From: JANNMJ01 sp031426455
GTDB taxonomy: Bacteria; Bacteroidota; Bacteroidia; Cytophagales; Hymenobacteraceae
Assembly: GCA_031426455.1 (NCBI GenBank)
Contig: JANPLI010000105.1
Span: 29,901 to 93,900 of the forward strand
Length of the DNA stretch: 64,000 bases
Direction: 5' to 3'
The notes below the pieces were generated by a model. That model saw only the letters and a program-made list of their open reading frames with translations, was not told where the DNA came from and ran no database searches. A program made the translations under genes and the position numbers. Positions 53,473 to 61,470 of this stretch are shown in pieces; positions within the stretch are counted from its first letter, which is position 1; every line of letters begins with the position of its first letter.

Positions 53473-53665
53473 GATCGTAGGGTGGTGGTGGTGAGGTGGT
53501 GTAGCCAGGGGCTTTGCCCCGCAGCAACCTAGGCGCGAAGCGACGCGGGCGGTGGTAGTGAAGTGACGGTCTTGGACCAATGAAACCGGCCCCGGCCCAC
53601 ATAGAGCCGCTTGCCGCTAGTAAGGTTGCCGCGCGCGGGGTGGCCGTCTCGTACTGACTCTTCGC

Positions 53666-54424
53666 TCAGAAGGGCACCTCGGCGAACGTGCCGGCGGTGA
53701 CGACCGCGCTGGTCACGCCGCAGTTAGTGAGCGCCGGGTAAGCCGTAAAGCTGAAGGTGCCGGCGCAAAGCCGGGTGCCCGTGTCGTAAGCCGTGATGGT
53801 GACCGTGCCACTACCCCCGTTGCGGGTACTCAGCTCCATCGGCCCGCACGAAGACCCACCCAGACTCAGGACGCCCGTCGAAACGGCGTTGAGCGCATAG
53901 GTGCCGCGCCCCGTACATTGGGAAAGGTGGAGCGAGAGCCGGTCCAGCGGGTCGCGCACGAAAACCACGGATAGCTCGGTACCCGCGTTACCGCCACTCC
54001 CCTGGACCCGGATAGGGGTATAAGCGTTGCCATTGAGCAGGCACGTGCCGGTGCCCCCCTCAGCGCCGCTGCCTGGCCACACCTGAATGGTGCCCAGCGA
54101 AGCCGTTTGCCCGGCCCCGACGGTGGCCGGGCGCGCGGCGGGCGTGACGCCCCCATAGGGCAGGTAGTACGAGCTGCGCGTGGTGCAGCGCACCTGGTAC
54201 GTGCCGGGCTCGACGTTGGTCAACTTAAAGTTCCCGTTACTTTCCGGCGTAGCGGCGTAGCGGTGGCCCTTACCGTCAGTAGCCACCACGCTGCTGACGG
54301 CGTCAGAAGGTGCAATGGAGCCTGTGATGGTGCCGGTTGTTTCCTCTTTTTTACAGCAGGTTAGCAGAGCGGCCAGTAGGGCGGCACCGAAGATGCTGGT
54401 ACGAACAAGCAACAGTTGTTTCAT
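53666..54424 (-). CDS. lipoprotein with carboxypeptidase-regulatory-like domain
   Basis: A 252-residue exported protein. The signal ends in LLTCC, a lipobox with Cys. Residues about 32-112 are a CarboxypepD_reg-like domain (GTITGSIAPSDAVSSVVATD, NGNFKLTNVEPGTYQVRC). The rest (about 125-252) is Gly/Thr-rich with three Cys pairs (GTCLLNG, SQCTGRG, LTNCGV) and a lipocalin-like strand pattern. A structural or binding role at the cell surface is likely; no enzyme motif. Confidence 0.75.
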   Translation of the reverse strand: MKQLLLVRTSIFGAALLAALLTCCKKEETTGTITGSIAPSDAVSSVVATDGKGHRYAATPESNGNFKLTNVEPGTYQVRCTTRSSYYLPYGGVTPAARPATVGAGQTASLGTIQVWPGSGAEGGTGTCLLNGNAYTPIRVQGSGGNAGTELSVVFVRDPLDRLSLHLSQCTGRGTYALNAVSTGVLSLGGSSCGPMELSTRNGGSGTVTITAYDTGTRLCAGTFSFTAYPALTNCGVTSAVVTAGTFAEVPF

Positions 54425-54684
54425 AGGGTGGTGGCGGGCGCGCTGGTGCCAAACCGCAACGCGAAAAATCTATTCTGCGCCCCTAAGGTAGCACCGTAAA
54501 GGGGGCCCTCTAATTCCCGCTTAACGCATGCAAGGCGCATACAGGGCAAACGCACACCCCCTAAAGCTGACCGGCTCGGCTTTGACTTCCTCTTCGCGTC
54601 TTGGCGTCTTTGCAGGAAACTGGATGAACGGGGAAGCCATTCGGTAGCCCGATAGAGGTCGAAAGAGACTTCGTTCGTTTGCCC

Positions 54685-56223
54685 CTACTCCCGCACCAAC
54701 CGCAGCGTCCGGGCCTGCGCGCCGAGCGCCACGCGCACCAGATAGGTGCCGCGCGCCCAGGTGGCGGCGGGCAGGGCCACTTCGGCGTCGGCCCCAACCG
54801 CCTGCTGGTGCTGCCACACCCGGCGCCCAAGCGCGTCGAGCACCGTGACCGTGAGCGCGCCGCCGCTGGTGCCGGTCAAGCGCAGGGCCGCCGCCGCGGT
54901 GGCAGGGTTGGGCGAAAGACTGACCTGTTCGGCGGGAAGGGGTGCGGGGGCGGCGAGCAAGGCTTGCCGGGGAAAGCCGGTAAGGTCGCCGCAGCGTTGG
55001 GCAACGTTGCGGAACCACATCAATGAACCACTACCTCCCCAGGTATCGGACCGACTGACGACGCCGAAGCCGTCCAAAGTTTCGTAGCGGTCCCCACTGT
55101 CAATCCTGTTGAGCAGCGTCTGGTTGCAGGTATCGCGCCCATCAAACGAGGTGAAACGGTAGCGCCAGCCGCCCATACAGCCATTGGCATCGGCGGGTTT
55201 GAAATAGGCGCCTCTGCTGAAATACCCTCCACCGCTGGCTGACACCGGCTGCACCAACTGCCCCAGCAAGCGGCCTTCAGGCGGCGGACCACCAACGGCC
55301 GGGCGCACCTGAAAACTGCTGAACGCGGTGGGCGGGTCCACCACGGTACCGGCCGGCATGCAGCCGGGCGCGCCGTAACGAATCGTAACGCGCTGGCGGG
55401 TGCCGGTCCGGTACGTCGTGTCGGCGCTAACCCGCCGGGTTAGGAACCGCGTGAGCGACCAGGTAGAATAACACGAAAAAAGTCCGATAGACCCCGCCGA
55501 TTCGAACCACACCACCGAGTCGCCTGCTTGCCAGTTCGGCGGCGGGGAGGTATTGGGCAATTCGCCGAGGCCGCGCTCCGGGATCGTCAGCAATTCCAGG
55601 CTGCAGCTATGACGGCTAACGGGCAGTTCCGGCAGTTCCAGCAAGCCAAAGCGTTTGCTCAGGACCAACGTACCGGTAGCGGCACCGCTCAGACGCACCA
55701 CCACCACCGAATCGGCCACCCGTGCCGTGCCCACGGGCCGCACTTCGCGGCGCTGAATGGTGGCCGTAATGGCTGGGTTGGCGCACAACGGCCAGGAGGC
55801 ACCCACCCGCAGCCCCCGCGAGCGTAGGCGCAGCGTGGCACCGGTGGTGAAGCGTAGCAGGTAATCGCCGTCCGGGCGAGCGGCCATTTCTGCCCCAACC
55901 GGGGTGTTGAGTTCGAGTCGCGCCAGCGGGAACCCAACCCCCGACCCTGCCGGACACCCGACCGCGAGCGTGTCAAAGCTTTCCATAAATCGGTAAGCGG
56001 GCGCGAAAGCATACACCGAATCGGCACCACGCAGCGTACCGGCAGCCAGTCGTATGGTTTTGAGCTCGGTGGGGACGCCTGGCGTTGGTGAAACAGTCTG
56101 AAAAGTGTGGGTATGCCCCACCCGGAACGGCCGCCAATCGGCCTGAGCCTGGGCGGAAAGCAGCGAAAAAAGCAAGGCCAGCGTGGGCAGCCAGCTTCGG
56201 CGAACGCGGGAAAAAGTGCGCAT
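54685..56223 (-). CDS. secreted protein with T9SS C-terminal sorting domain
   Basis: A 512-residue protein from ATG 56223. A signal peptide (LPTLALLFSLLSAQAQA) is followed by a beta-rich, Pro/Gly-rich body with repeated short motifs and Cys-rich stretches (GCMGGWRYRFTSFDGRDTC). A complete type A sorting domain ends it: VSLSPNPATAAAALRLTG, TVTVLDALGRRVWQH, WARGTYLVRVALG, RTLRLVRE. It should be exported by the Sec pathway and anchored or released by T9SS. The body does not match a family I know. The frame continues upstream without a signal peptide. Confidence 0.8.
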   Translation of the reverse strand: MRTFSRVRRSWLPTLALLFSLLSAQAQADWRPFRVGHTHTFQTVSPTPGVPTELKTIRLAAGTLRGADSVYAFAPAYRFMESFDTLAVGCPAGSGVGFPLARLELNTPVGAEMAARPDGDYLLRFTTGATLRLRSRGLRVGASWPLCANPAITATIQRREVRPVGTARVADSVVVVRLSGAATGTLVLSKRFGLLELPELPVSRHSCSLELLTIPERGLGELPNTSPPPNWQAGDSVVWFESAGSIGLFSCYSTWSLTRFLTRRVSADTTYRTGTRQRVTIRYGAPGCMPAGTVVDPPTAFSSFQVRPAVGGPPPEGRLLGQLVQPVSASGGGYFSRGAYFKPADANGCMGGWRYRFTSFDGRDTCNQTLLNRIDSGDRYETLDGFGVVSRSDTWGGSGSLMWFRNVAQRCGDLTGFPRQALLAAPAPLPAEQVSLSPNPATAAAALRLTGTSGGALTVTVLDALGRRVWQHQQAVGADAEVALPAATWARGTYLVRVALGAQARTLRLVRE

Positions 56224-56337
56224 CTCGGAAAACAAGGAAATGGAATACGCAGAGGTACGACGCGCTCCGGCGCTTTTCCAAATCGACGGTCCTTCATCTT
56301 GCAGTAACCCGCCGCCGCGAACTGCCTGGCCCGGAAG

Positions 56338-56345
56338 TAAGTTTG
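56338..56345 (+). promoter_or_regulatory. -7 box of the conserved exported protein gene
   Basis: TAAGTTTG matches TAnnTTTG and lies 53 bp upstream of ATG 56398. No clear -33 TTTG is seen at 19-21 bp upstream. Confidence 0.45.
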
Positions 56346-56397
56346 TCCGGGGTGCGGGCCGAATGCCGTGGCCCCTCCCCTTTTCTGCTCCTGCCCA

Positions 56398-57720
56398 ATG
56401 CCTGTTTGCTTCCGCCGCCGCCCGGCCAATCCGTTGTCGAAAGCCCTGCTGACGCCCCTGCTGGCCCTGCTCCTGACGCTGACTGCCACGCTGACCACCG
56501 CCTTGAGCGCGCGGGCTTCGACGCTGCTGATTCCGATGGACGAAGGCCAGAAGGACCACCTCAAAGCCTACGGCATTGCGTTCTGGCTACTGAAGCACGA
56601 CGAAACCGTGGACTGGCTGCTCAACTACCGGGGCGGGTCGTTCGCATTCAAATCGTCGCCCCAGGCGCAGCACGAGCTGGCGGTGCGTAACGTGAGCTAC
56701 CAACTTATTTCCGACGCGCAGTACAACGAAGTGCTGGCCCAGATTGCCGCCCCGGAGGCCAATATGGACGTGATGAAGCTCGAAAAAGCGCCCAAAATTG
56801 CGGTTTATTCGCCGAAAAGCAAACAACCCTGGGACGATGCCGTGACCCTGGTGCTGACCTACGCCGAAATCCCCTACGAGGTGGTGTACGACGACGAAGT
56901 GCTGGAAGGCAAGCTGCCGACCTACGACTGGCTCCACCTCCACCACGAAGATTTCACCGGTCAGTTCGGTAAGTTCTACGCGTCGTTCCGCACCCGACCC
57001 TGGTATATCGAGCAGGAGCGCGAAGCCCAGGCCACGGCCGCGCGCTGGCACTACGCAAAGGCGCCGAAAATGAAACTCGCCGTGGCCCAGAAAATGCGCG
57101 AGTTCGTGGTGGGTGGCGGCTTTATGTTCGCGATGTGTTCCGCCACCGATTCCTACGACATTGCGCTCTCGGCCCACAACACCGATATCTGCGAAGCGAT
57201 GTTCGACGGCGACCCCGGCGACCCCGCCGCTCAGCAGAAACTCGACTTCACCCAAACCTTTGCTTTTCAGGACTTTCAGATCGAACGCAACCCATATGTG
57301 TACGAGTTTGCCGACATCGATATGCAACAACAGGAGCGCGGCGTGACCGAAGCCAACGACTACTTCCAGCTCTTCACGTTCTCGGCCAAGTACGACCCCG
57401 TACCCACGATGCTCTGCCAGGACCACACCCAGACTATCAAGGGTTTTATGGGCCAGACGACCGCTTTCCGCAACCGCACCCTGAAAAAGGACGTGCTGGT
57501 GATGGGCGAAAACAAATCCGTCGGCGAGGCCCGCTACATCCACGGGACGCTGGTCAAAGGCACCTGGACGTTCTACGGCGGCCACGATCCCGAAGACTAC
57601 CAGCATATGGTCGAAGAAGAACCCACCGACCTGACCCTGCACCCCAACTCGCCCGGCTACCGACTGATTCTGAACAATGTACTGTTCCCGGCGGCCAAGA
57701 AGAAGAAGCAGAAAACCTGA
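56398..57720 (+). CDS. conserved exported Bacteroidota protein (often labelled asparagine synthetase B)
   Basis: A 440-residue protein with a long signal region (ALLTPLLALLLTLTATLTTALSARA, cleaved near ARAS) and a conserved body: LIPMDEGQKDHLKAYGIAFW, VYSPKSKQPWDDAVTLVLTYAEIPY, FVVGGGFMFAMCSATDS, YGGHDPEDYQHM and a terminal LILNNVLFPAAKKKKQKT. I recall near-identical stretches from many Bacteroidota entries named asparagine synthetase B. It has neither the N-terminal Cys glutaminase nor the ATP-pyrophosphatase SGGxDS loop of AsnB, so that label looks wrong. ATG 56398 gives the signal peptide; a GTG at 56368 is the alternative. Function unknown. Confidence 0.82.
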   Translation: MPVCFRRRPANPLSKALLTPLLALLLTLTATLTTALSARASTLLIPMDEGQKDHLKAYGIAFWLLKHDETVDWLLNYRGGSFAFKSSPQAQHELAVRNVSYQLISDAQYNEVLAQIAAPEANMDVMKLEKAPKIAVYSPKSKQPWDDAVTLVLTYAEIPYEVVYDDEVLEGKLPTYDWLHLHHEDFTGQFGKFYASFRTRPWYIEQEREAQATAARWHYAKAPKMKLAVAQKMREFVVGGGFMFAMCSATDSYDIALSAHNTDICEAMFDGDPGDPAAQQKLDFTQTFAFQDFQIERNPYVYEFADIDMQQQERGVTEANDYFQLFTFSAKYDPVPTMLCQDHTQTIKGFMGQTTAFRNRTLKKDVLVMGENKSVGEARYIHGTLVKGTWTFYGGHDPEDYQHMVEEEPTDLTLHPNSPGYRLILNNVLFPAAKKKKQKT

Positions 57721-57815
57721 GGCCAGCCCGGCCGCTACGCCAAAACAGGGCAAACGCGTGAAGCCCCTTTTGCCATCCGTTGAGACGTTTGTAAGCCGTC
57801 TCTTCTTGCAAATCT

Positions 57816-57861
57816 CCCGCAGAGACGCAAAGACGCGAAGAAGCGCAGAGCCGAATAGGCC
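57816..57861. repeat. GCAGAGACGCAAAGACGCGAAG repeat element
   Basis: CGCAGAGACGCAAAGACGCG, then GAAGAAGCGCAGAGCCG. Same family as 44155-44202, opposite orientation, at the end of the conserved gene and before a long terminator hairpin. Confidence 0.65.
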
Positions 57862-57883
57862 ATCCTTTGGGGGTCGTGCGTTT

Positions 57884-57943
57884 GCCATTACCACAAAAAC
57901 GCCCTCCCCGCGAAAGCAAGGAGGGCGTTTTTGTGGTAATGGC
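57884..57943. terminator. 24-bp perfect hairpin between convergent genes
   Basis: The arm at 57884-57907 is the exact reverse complement of 57920-57943 (24 bp), with a 12-nt loop. The core GCCCTCC...GGAGGGCGTTTTT is a good Rho-independent terminator in both directions. It ends 3 bp before the msrA stop and serves msrA and the gene at 56398. The perfect pairing of the outer GCCATTACC arm is unusually long. Confidence 0.85.
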
Positions 57944-57946
57944 CAC

Positions 57947-58603
57947 CTACTTACCGGCCTTGAACAGCCCCGGCATCGCGGCCCGGCACTTGGTGTAGCG
58001 CGGCTCCGAAACATGCTGCAAATAAGGGTTTTCGGGGTGCAGCACGGCGTAGCCCTGGTGGTAATTTTCGGCCGGGTAGAAGGTTTGAAGCGGCGCGACC
58101 TGCGTGACGATGGGCGCGGCAAACTTGTGCAGGCCGTTGAGGCGCTGAATGGTCGATTCGACGGCCGCTTTCTCCTCCGGCGTCCGGTAAAAAACCGCCG
58201 AGCGGTACTCGTCGCCCACATCCGGGCCTTGCTGGTTGAGCGTCGTGGGGTCGTGTTCGGCGAAGAAGACGTTCAGCAGATCCTGGTAGCTCACCACTTT
58301 GGGGTCGTAGTAAATCTGGACGGCTTCGGCGTGGCCAGTGCCGCGCCCGGCCACCTGCTCGTAGGTCGGGTTGGCTACTTTACCGCCGGCGTAACCGGAA
58401 TACGCGGCCCGAACGCCCTTCACGTCGTCGAAAACGTGTTCAGTGGTCCAGAAACAACCGCTGGCGAACGTGGCAACGGCCTCGCCGGGCTGGAGTTTGG
58501 GCAGGGTGGCAAAACGAGCGTCCTCGCCGCCGCGCTGGGCAGTGGCCAGGTCGCAGCCAGCCACGGAAAAGGCGGTCAGCAGTAGAAAAAAGAGACGTTT
58601 CAT
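57947..58603 (-). CDS. msrA: peptide methionine sulfoxide reductase MsrA (exported)
   Basis: A 218-residue enzyme that reduces methionine-S-sulfoxide in proteins. The active-site GCFW is at 49-52 (Cys50), followed by GVRAAYSGYAGG and GHAEAVQIYYDP. A resolving Cys near the end (YTKCRAAM) is likely. The N-terminus (FFLLLTAFSVAGC) is a lipoprotein signal, so this copy works outside the cytoplasm, repairing envelope proteins. The length is normal for a secreted MsrA without a fused MsrB. Confidence 0.95.
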   Translation of the reverse strand: MKRLFFLLLTAFSVAGCDLATAQRGGEDARFATLPKLQPGEAVATFASGCFWTTEHVFDDVKGVRAAYSGYAGGKVANPTYEQVAGRGTGHAEAVQIYYDPKVVSYQDLLNVFFAEHDPTTLNQQGPDVGDEYRSAVFYRTPEEKAAVESTIQRLNGLHKFAAPIVTQVAPLQTFYPAENYHQGYAVLHPENPYLQHVSEPRYTKCRAAMPGLFKAGK

Positions 58604-58732
58604 TTGAAAACGGTGGGTACGTGGTTACGGTGGTTCATCAGCCAAATCGGCCCCCGGACTGACGGCCCGACGCCCGCTTCCTTACAACCATCACCCACCC
58701 CCGGTTCACCACCAACCAGCAACAAGAACCCC

Positions 58733-59323
58733 TCAATGCATCCGGTCGGCCCGCACGGGCATCCGGGCGATGATTTCGCCTTCAATTTGCAGCAGCTCCT
58801 GTAAGCGCGCGTCCACGACGGCGGACGGCGCGTACTCCTTGGCCAGATCCACGTAGGTCACGTAATGCCCGGCTTCGGAGGCCATCAGCTCGTAGTAGAA
58901 ATCGGCCAGGGCACGGTCGGGCACCTGCTGCCAAAGGCGCTTGAACCGTTCGCAGGAACGGGCTTCCACCAGCGCCCCGACCAGCAAAGTGTCCATCAGC
59001 TGCACCTCGCCGGAGCCGCCCCGGCGGATGTGCGTCAGCAGTTCACCGACGTATTCGTCCTTGCGCGGTTTACCCAGCGCGAAGCCGCGCTTCTCCAGTT
59101 CGGCCAGCACGCGGGTGAAGTGGTCCCACTCCTCGCGCACCAGTTCGGTCATCGCCGCCACGAGCTTCGTCTTCTCCGGATGCTTGACGATGAGCGAGAT
59201 ACCCGTGGAAGCGGCTTTCTGCTCGCACCAGGCGTGGTCCACCAGAATCTCTTCCAGCGACATCGCCGCGATATCGGCCCAACGCGGGTCCGTGTTGAGG
59301 GTTAAGTGAAGGATGGTCTTCAT
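58733..59323 (-). CDS. miaE: tRNA-(ms2io6A)-hydroxylase
   Basis: A 196-residue di-iron monooxygenase that hydroxylates the isopentenyl group of ms2i6A37 in tRNA. Di-iron ligands can be placed in the helices: DHAWCEQKAAS (E), VREEWDHFTRVL (E and H, ExxxH-like), GALVEARSCERF (E) and YYELMASEAGHYVTYV (E and ExxH). The length and helix order fit the MiaE family. The start codon is preceded by TTTAGGG repeats. Confidence 0.93.
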   Translation of the reverse strand: MKTILHLTLNTDPRWADIAAMSLEEILVDHAWCEQKAASTGISLIVKHPEKTKLVAAMTELVREEWDHFTRVLAELEKRGFALGKPRKDEYVGELLTHIRRGGSGEVQLMDTLLVGALVEARSCERFKRLWQQVPDRALADFYYELMASEAGHYVTYVDLAKEYAPSAVVDARLQELLQIEGEIIARMPVRADRMH

Positions 59324-59325
59324 TT

Positions 59326-59422
59326 TTTAGGGTTTAGGGTTCAGGTTTTTGGGTTTAGGACCTAGGGTTAGAAGTTTACGCTGAACGGCCTAAATCCTAT
59401 ACCCTACCTACCTAAACCCTAA
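59326..59422. repeat. TTTAGGG / CCCTAAA heptamer repeats in inverted arrangement
   Basis: TTTTTTAGGGTTTAGGGTTCAGG and GGGTTTAGGACCTAGGG at the miaE side are mirrored at the porin side by CCTAAATCC, TACCCTACC and CCTAAACCCTAATC. The arms can pair. Unit and period (7 bp) match plant-type telomere repeats by coincidence. CCCTAAA also occurs inside lpxK (61988-62019). Confidence 0.85.
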
Positions 59423-61470
59423 TCAAAGAACGTCCATTTCAAGCCAAAGGTGAAGCCTCGGCGGAGGCCGGGGTAACCGGCGGTGGTGGCGTAACCGGCG
59501 CGCGGCAGGCCCTGGGCGGCGTTAGCGATTTTCAGAAAGATATTTACCGAACTGATATCGACTGCCGCGAAGGCATCGACCACGGGGTAGGCGCGCAGGC
59601 GGGCATCGCCGACGGTGCCGGGAGCGGGCACGTAAAATTGCCCCGTGGCGGGCTGCCAGGCCAGGGCGCGGGTATCGGACTGGCCGTAAATATCCAGCCC
59701 GATCTGCCCAAACAGCGCCTGCCGGAACAGGTTGCCCTGGTAATAAAGCAGCACATCGGCCACCACCGGCGGGGCGCGGTACACCTCAGCGGCGCGGCCG
59801 GGACGCACCGTGACGGTGGCGCGGGTATCCACGAAAAAAGCGCCCAGGTTCGTCCGGTACCGCCCCTGCACCGTGCCGATGGTCAGGGTGCTGGTTTCCT
59901 GCTGGGGCGTGCCGTCGGGGCCGTAATAAATGAAATTGCGCACCCGGTTGAGGGCACCGTCGAGGGTCAGGCGGTGCCGGCCGAGGGCCGTGGCCAGCAC
60001 CACGCGGCTTTCGTCGCGCTGCGTGTTATTCAGCGGCCGACTCCACTGAAAATGATTGCCGTAGAACCGTTCCTGCGTCAGGGTGGGCGCGTATCCGTTG
60101 CGCAACTGGGTGAAGCTCAGGAACCGGTAACGGGCCGTGGCCCGGAGCCAGTAGGTGTTATCGCCGGACTGTAGCTCGCCGTCGGCCGTTACGGCCACCA
60201 CATCGCGGAGCCGAAACTGCGCCTCGCCGCCGAACGCCAGACGCCCCACGCGGCGGGTTTGGCCGGCCGCGGGGTCGGTGGCGGGAATCGTCGGCTCGCC
60301 CTGATACAGCACGTAGGCGGCATCGCGACGCGAGGCGTAGAGCCGGTACGAGCCGAAGCGCGCGCCGCCCAGCACCCCGGCCGTGTGCTGATTGAGGCGA
60401 AAGCGAGCGCGGTCCTGGGTGAGCGTATCGCTCAGAAACGTCTGAGCGAAAAAAGCGCTGTCGGAAGGTTGGCGGGCGCCGCCGGCGGTTTTGAGGTTCG
60501 TGTCCAGAAAGCGCGTGGCGCGCACCTGCCGCTCAACGGTATAAAAAAGCTGGAGGCCCGGCCCGGCCAGCCGCAGGAGTTGGGTCAGGCGCCAGTCGTT
60601 GCGGAACTCGCGGTTCGAGGCGAAGCGCAGGCCCACGGTCGCGGTGTCGTAGGGGAAGACGCGCCCCGGGTCCAGGCCGGGGCCGTATAAGGCGCCGCCC
60701 TGTTCCAGCACTTCGTGGTAAAGGTGAGCATAGGACGCAAAGGCCTGATAAACGGAGTCTTTGGTCTGATACGTCAGCCAAAATACCGGCGCGGCGTGGT
60801 TCAACAGGTTGTCCTTCGCGCCGGCGCTGCTGGCGAGCTGCTTGTTGGCCGAAAGCCGCTGATAGGCAAAGCCCACGTTGAGCGCCCGGCGGGCATTGCG
60901 CGCGTACCGGACATCGAAGACCTGTTCGCCGCGCCCGCCCTGAATATAATAGAGATGCGAGTACGGCGAGCGCGTGTTGTAGTACGGAATGTCGGCCAGC
61001 TTCCAGGCATAGCGGCTGAAAGCGTCGCGCCCCCACCGGATGCCGCCCGTGGGCTGCCCCACCGGCCAGGTCACGGCGCGCGAGGCGGTGCCGGTATTGC
61101 CCAGGTCCTGCTGAAAAGTGGTGTCGTGGTACCAGTTGCGGGGGTTCCACATCTCGTGAAACGCCGTGTCGTAGGGGTGCAGGCGGGAGCGCCCGGCCAG
61201 GGCATCAGCTTCGTAGAGCAGCTTCGTGGTTTTCGGCCCGTAAATCAGTTTCGTCGAGTCGTTGATGATGCTGCGGGGACGCCCGTTGGCTTTGGGCGTC
61301 GGCAGCACCGGGGCTGTCCGGTTGGGTGCCGGCAACGGCGTGGGCAGGTTGGGGGTGGGCGGCAGTTGGGTGGGGGCCACCTGCGCGCGGCTGCCCAGCG
61401 CGCCCGACAGTAACACTGTCAGCAGCAGCAGAATCCGGGTATTCGTCGCTAGCCTCGGAAGTCCTTTCAC
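59419..61470 (-). CDS. putative outer-membrane porin (Porin_10-like)
   Basis: A 683-residue protein. The GTG start at 61470 overlaps the lpxK stop (GTGA) and gives a signal peptide (RILLLLTVLLSGALGSRAQ). A Pro-rich spacer (LPPTPNLPTPLPAPN) follows. The body has the Bacteroidota porin layout: YEADALAGRSRLHPYDTAFH-type start, many alternating aromatic strands and a C-terminal TFGLKWTFFD ending in Phe. Typical of Porin_10 proteins found next to lpxK or purine genes. Transport substrate unknown. Confidence 0.85.
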   Translation of the reverse strand: MKGLPRLATNTRILLLLTVLLSGALGSRAQVAPTQLPPTPNLPTPLPAPNRTAPVLPTPKANGRPRSIINDSTKLIYGPKTTKLLYEADALAGRSRLHPYDTAFHEMWNPRNWYHDTTFQQDLGNTGTASRAVTWPVGQPTGGIRWGRDAFSRYAWKLADIPYYNTRSPYSHLYYIQGGRGEQVFDVRYARNARRALNVGFAYQRLSANKQLASSAGAKDNLLNHAAPVFWLTYQTKDSVYQAFASYAHLYHEVLEQGGALYGPGLDPGRVFPYDTATVGLRFASNREFRNDWRLTQLLRLAGPGLQLFYTVERQVRATRFLDTNLKTAGGARQPSDSAFFAQTFLSDTLTQDRARFRLNQHTAGVLGGARFGSYRLYASRRDAAYVLYQGEPTIPATDPAAGQTRRVGRLAFGGEAQFRLRDVVAVTADGELQSGDNTYWLRATARYRFLSFTQLRNGYAPTLTQERFYGNHFQWSRPLNNTQRDESRVVLATALGRHRLTLDGALNRVRNFIYYGPDGTPQQETSTLTIGTVQGRYRTNLGAFFVDTRATVTVRPGRAAEVYRAPPVVADVLLYYQGNLFRQALFGQIGLDIYGQSDTRALAWQPATGQFYVPAPGTVGDARLRAYPVVDAFAAVDISSVNIFLKIANAAQGLPRAGYATTAGYPGLRRGFTFGLKWTFFD

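Noticed and set aside
56587..58221. 544-codon minus frame over the conserved exported gene and msrA
   Set aside because: Antisense to a strongly conserved protein and overlaps msrA; shadow frame.
59326..59422. TTTAGGG repeats as a telomere-like end
   Set aside because: The repeats lie between two intact genes in inverted arrangement and only a few units are present; one of several unrelated heptamer arrays.
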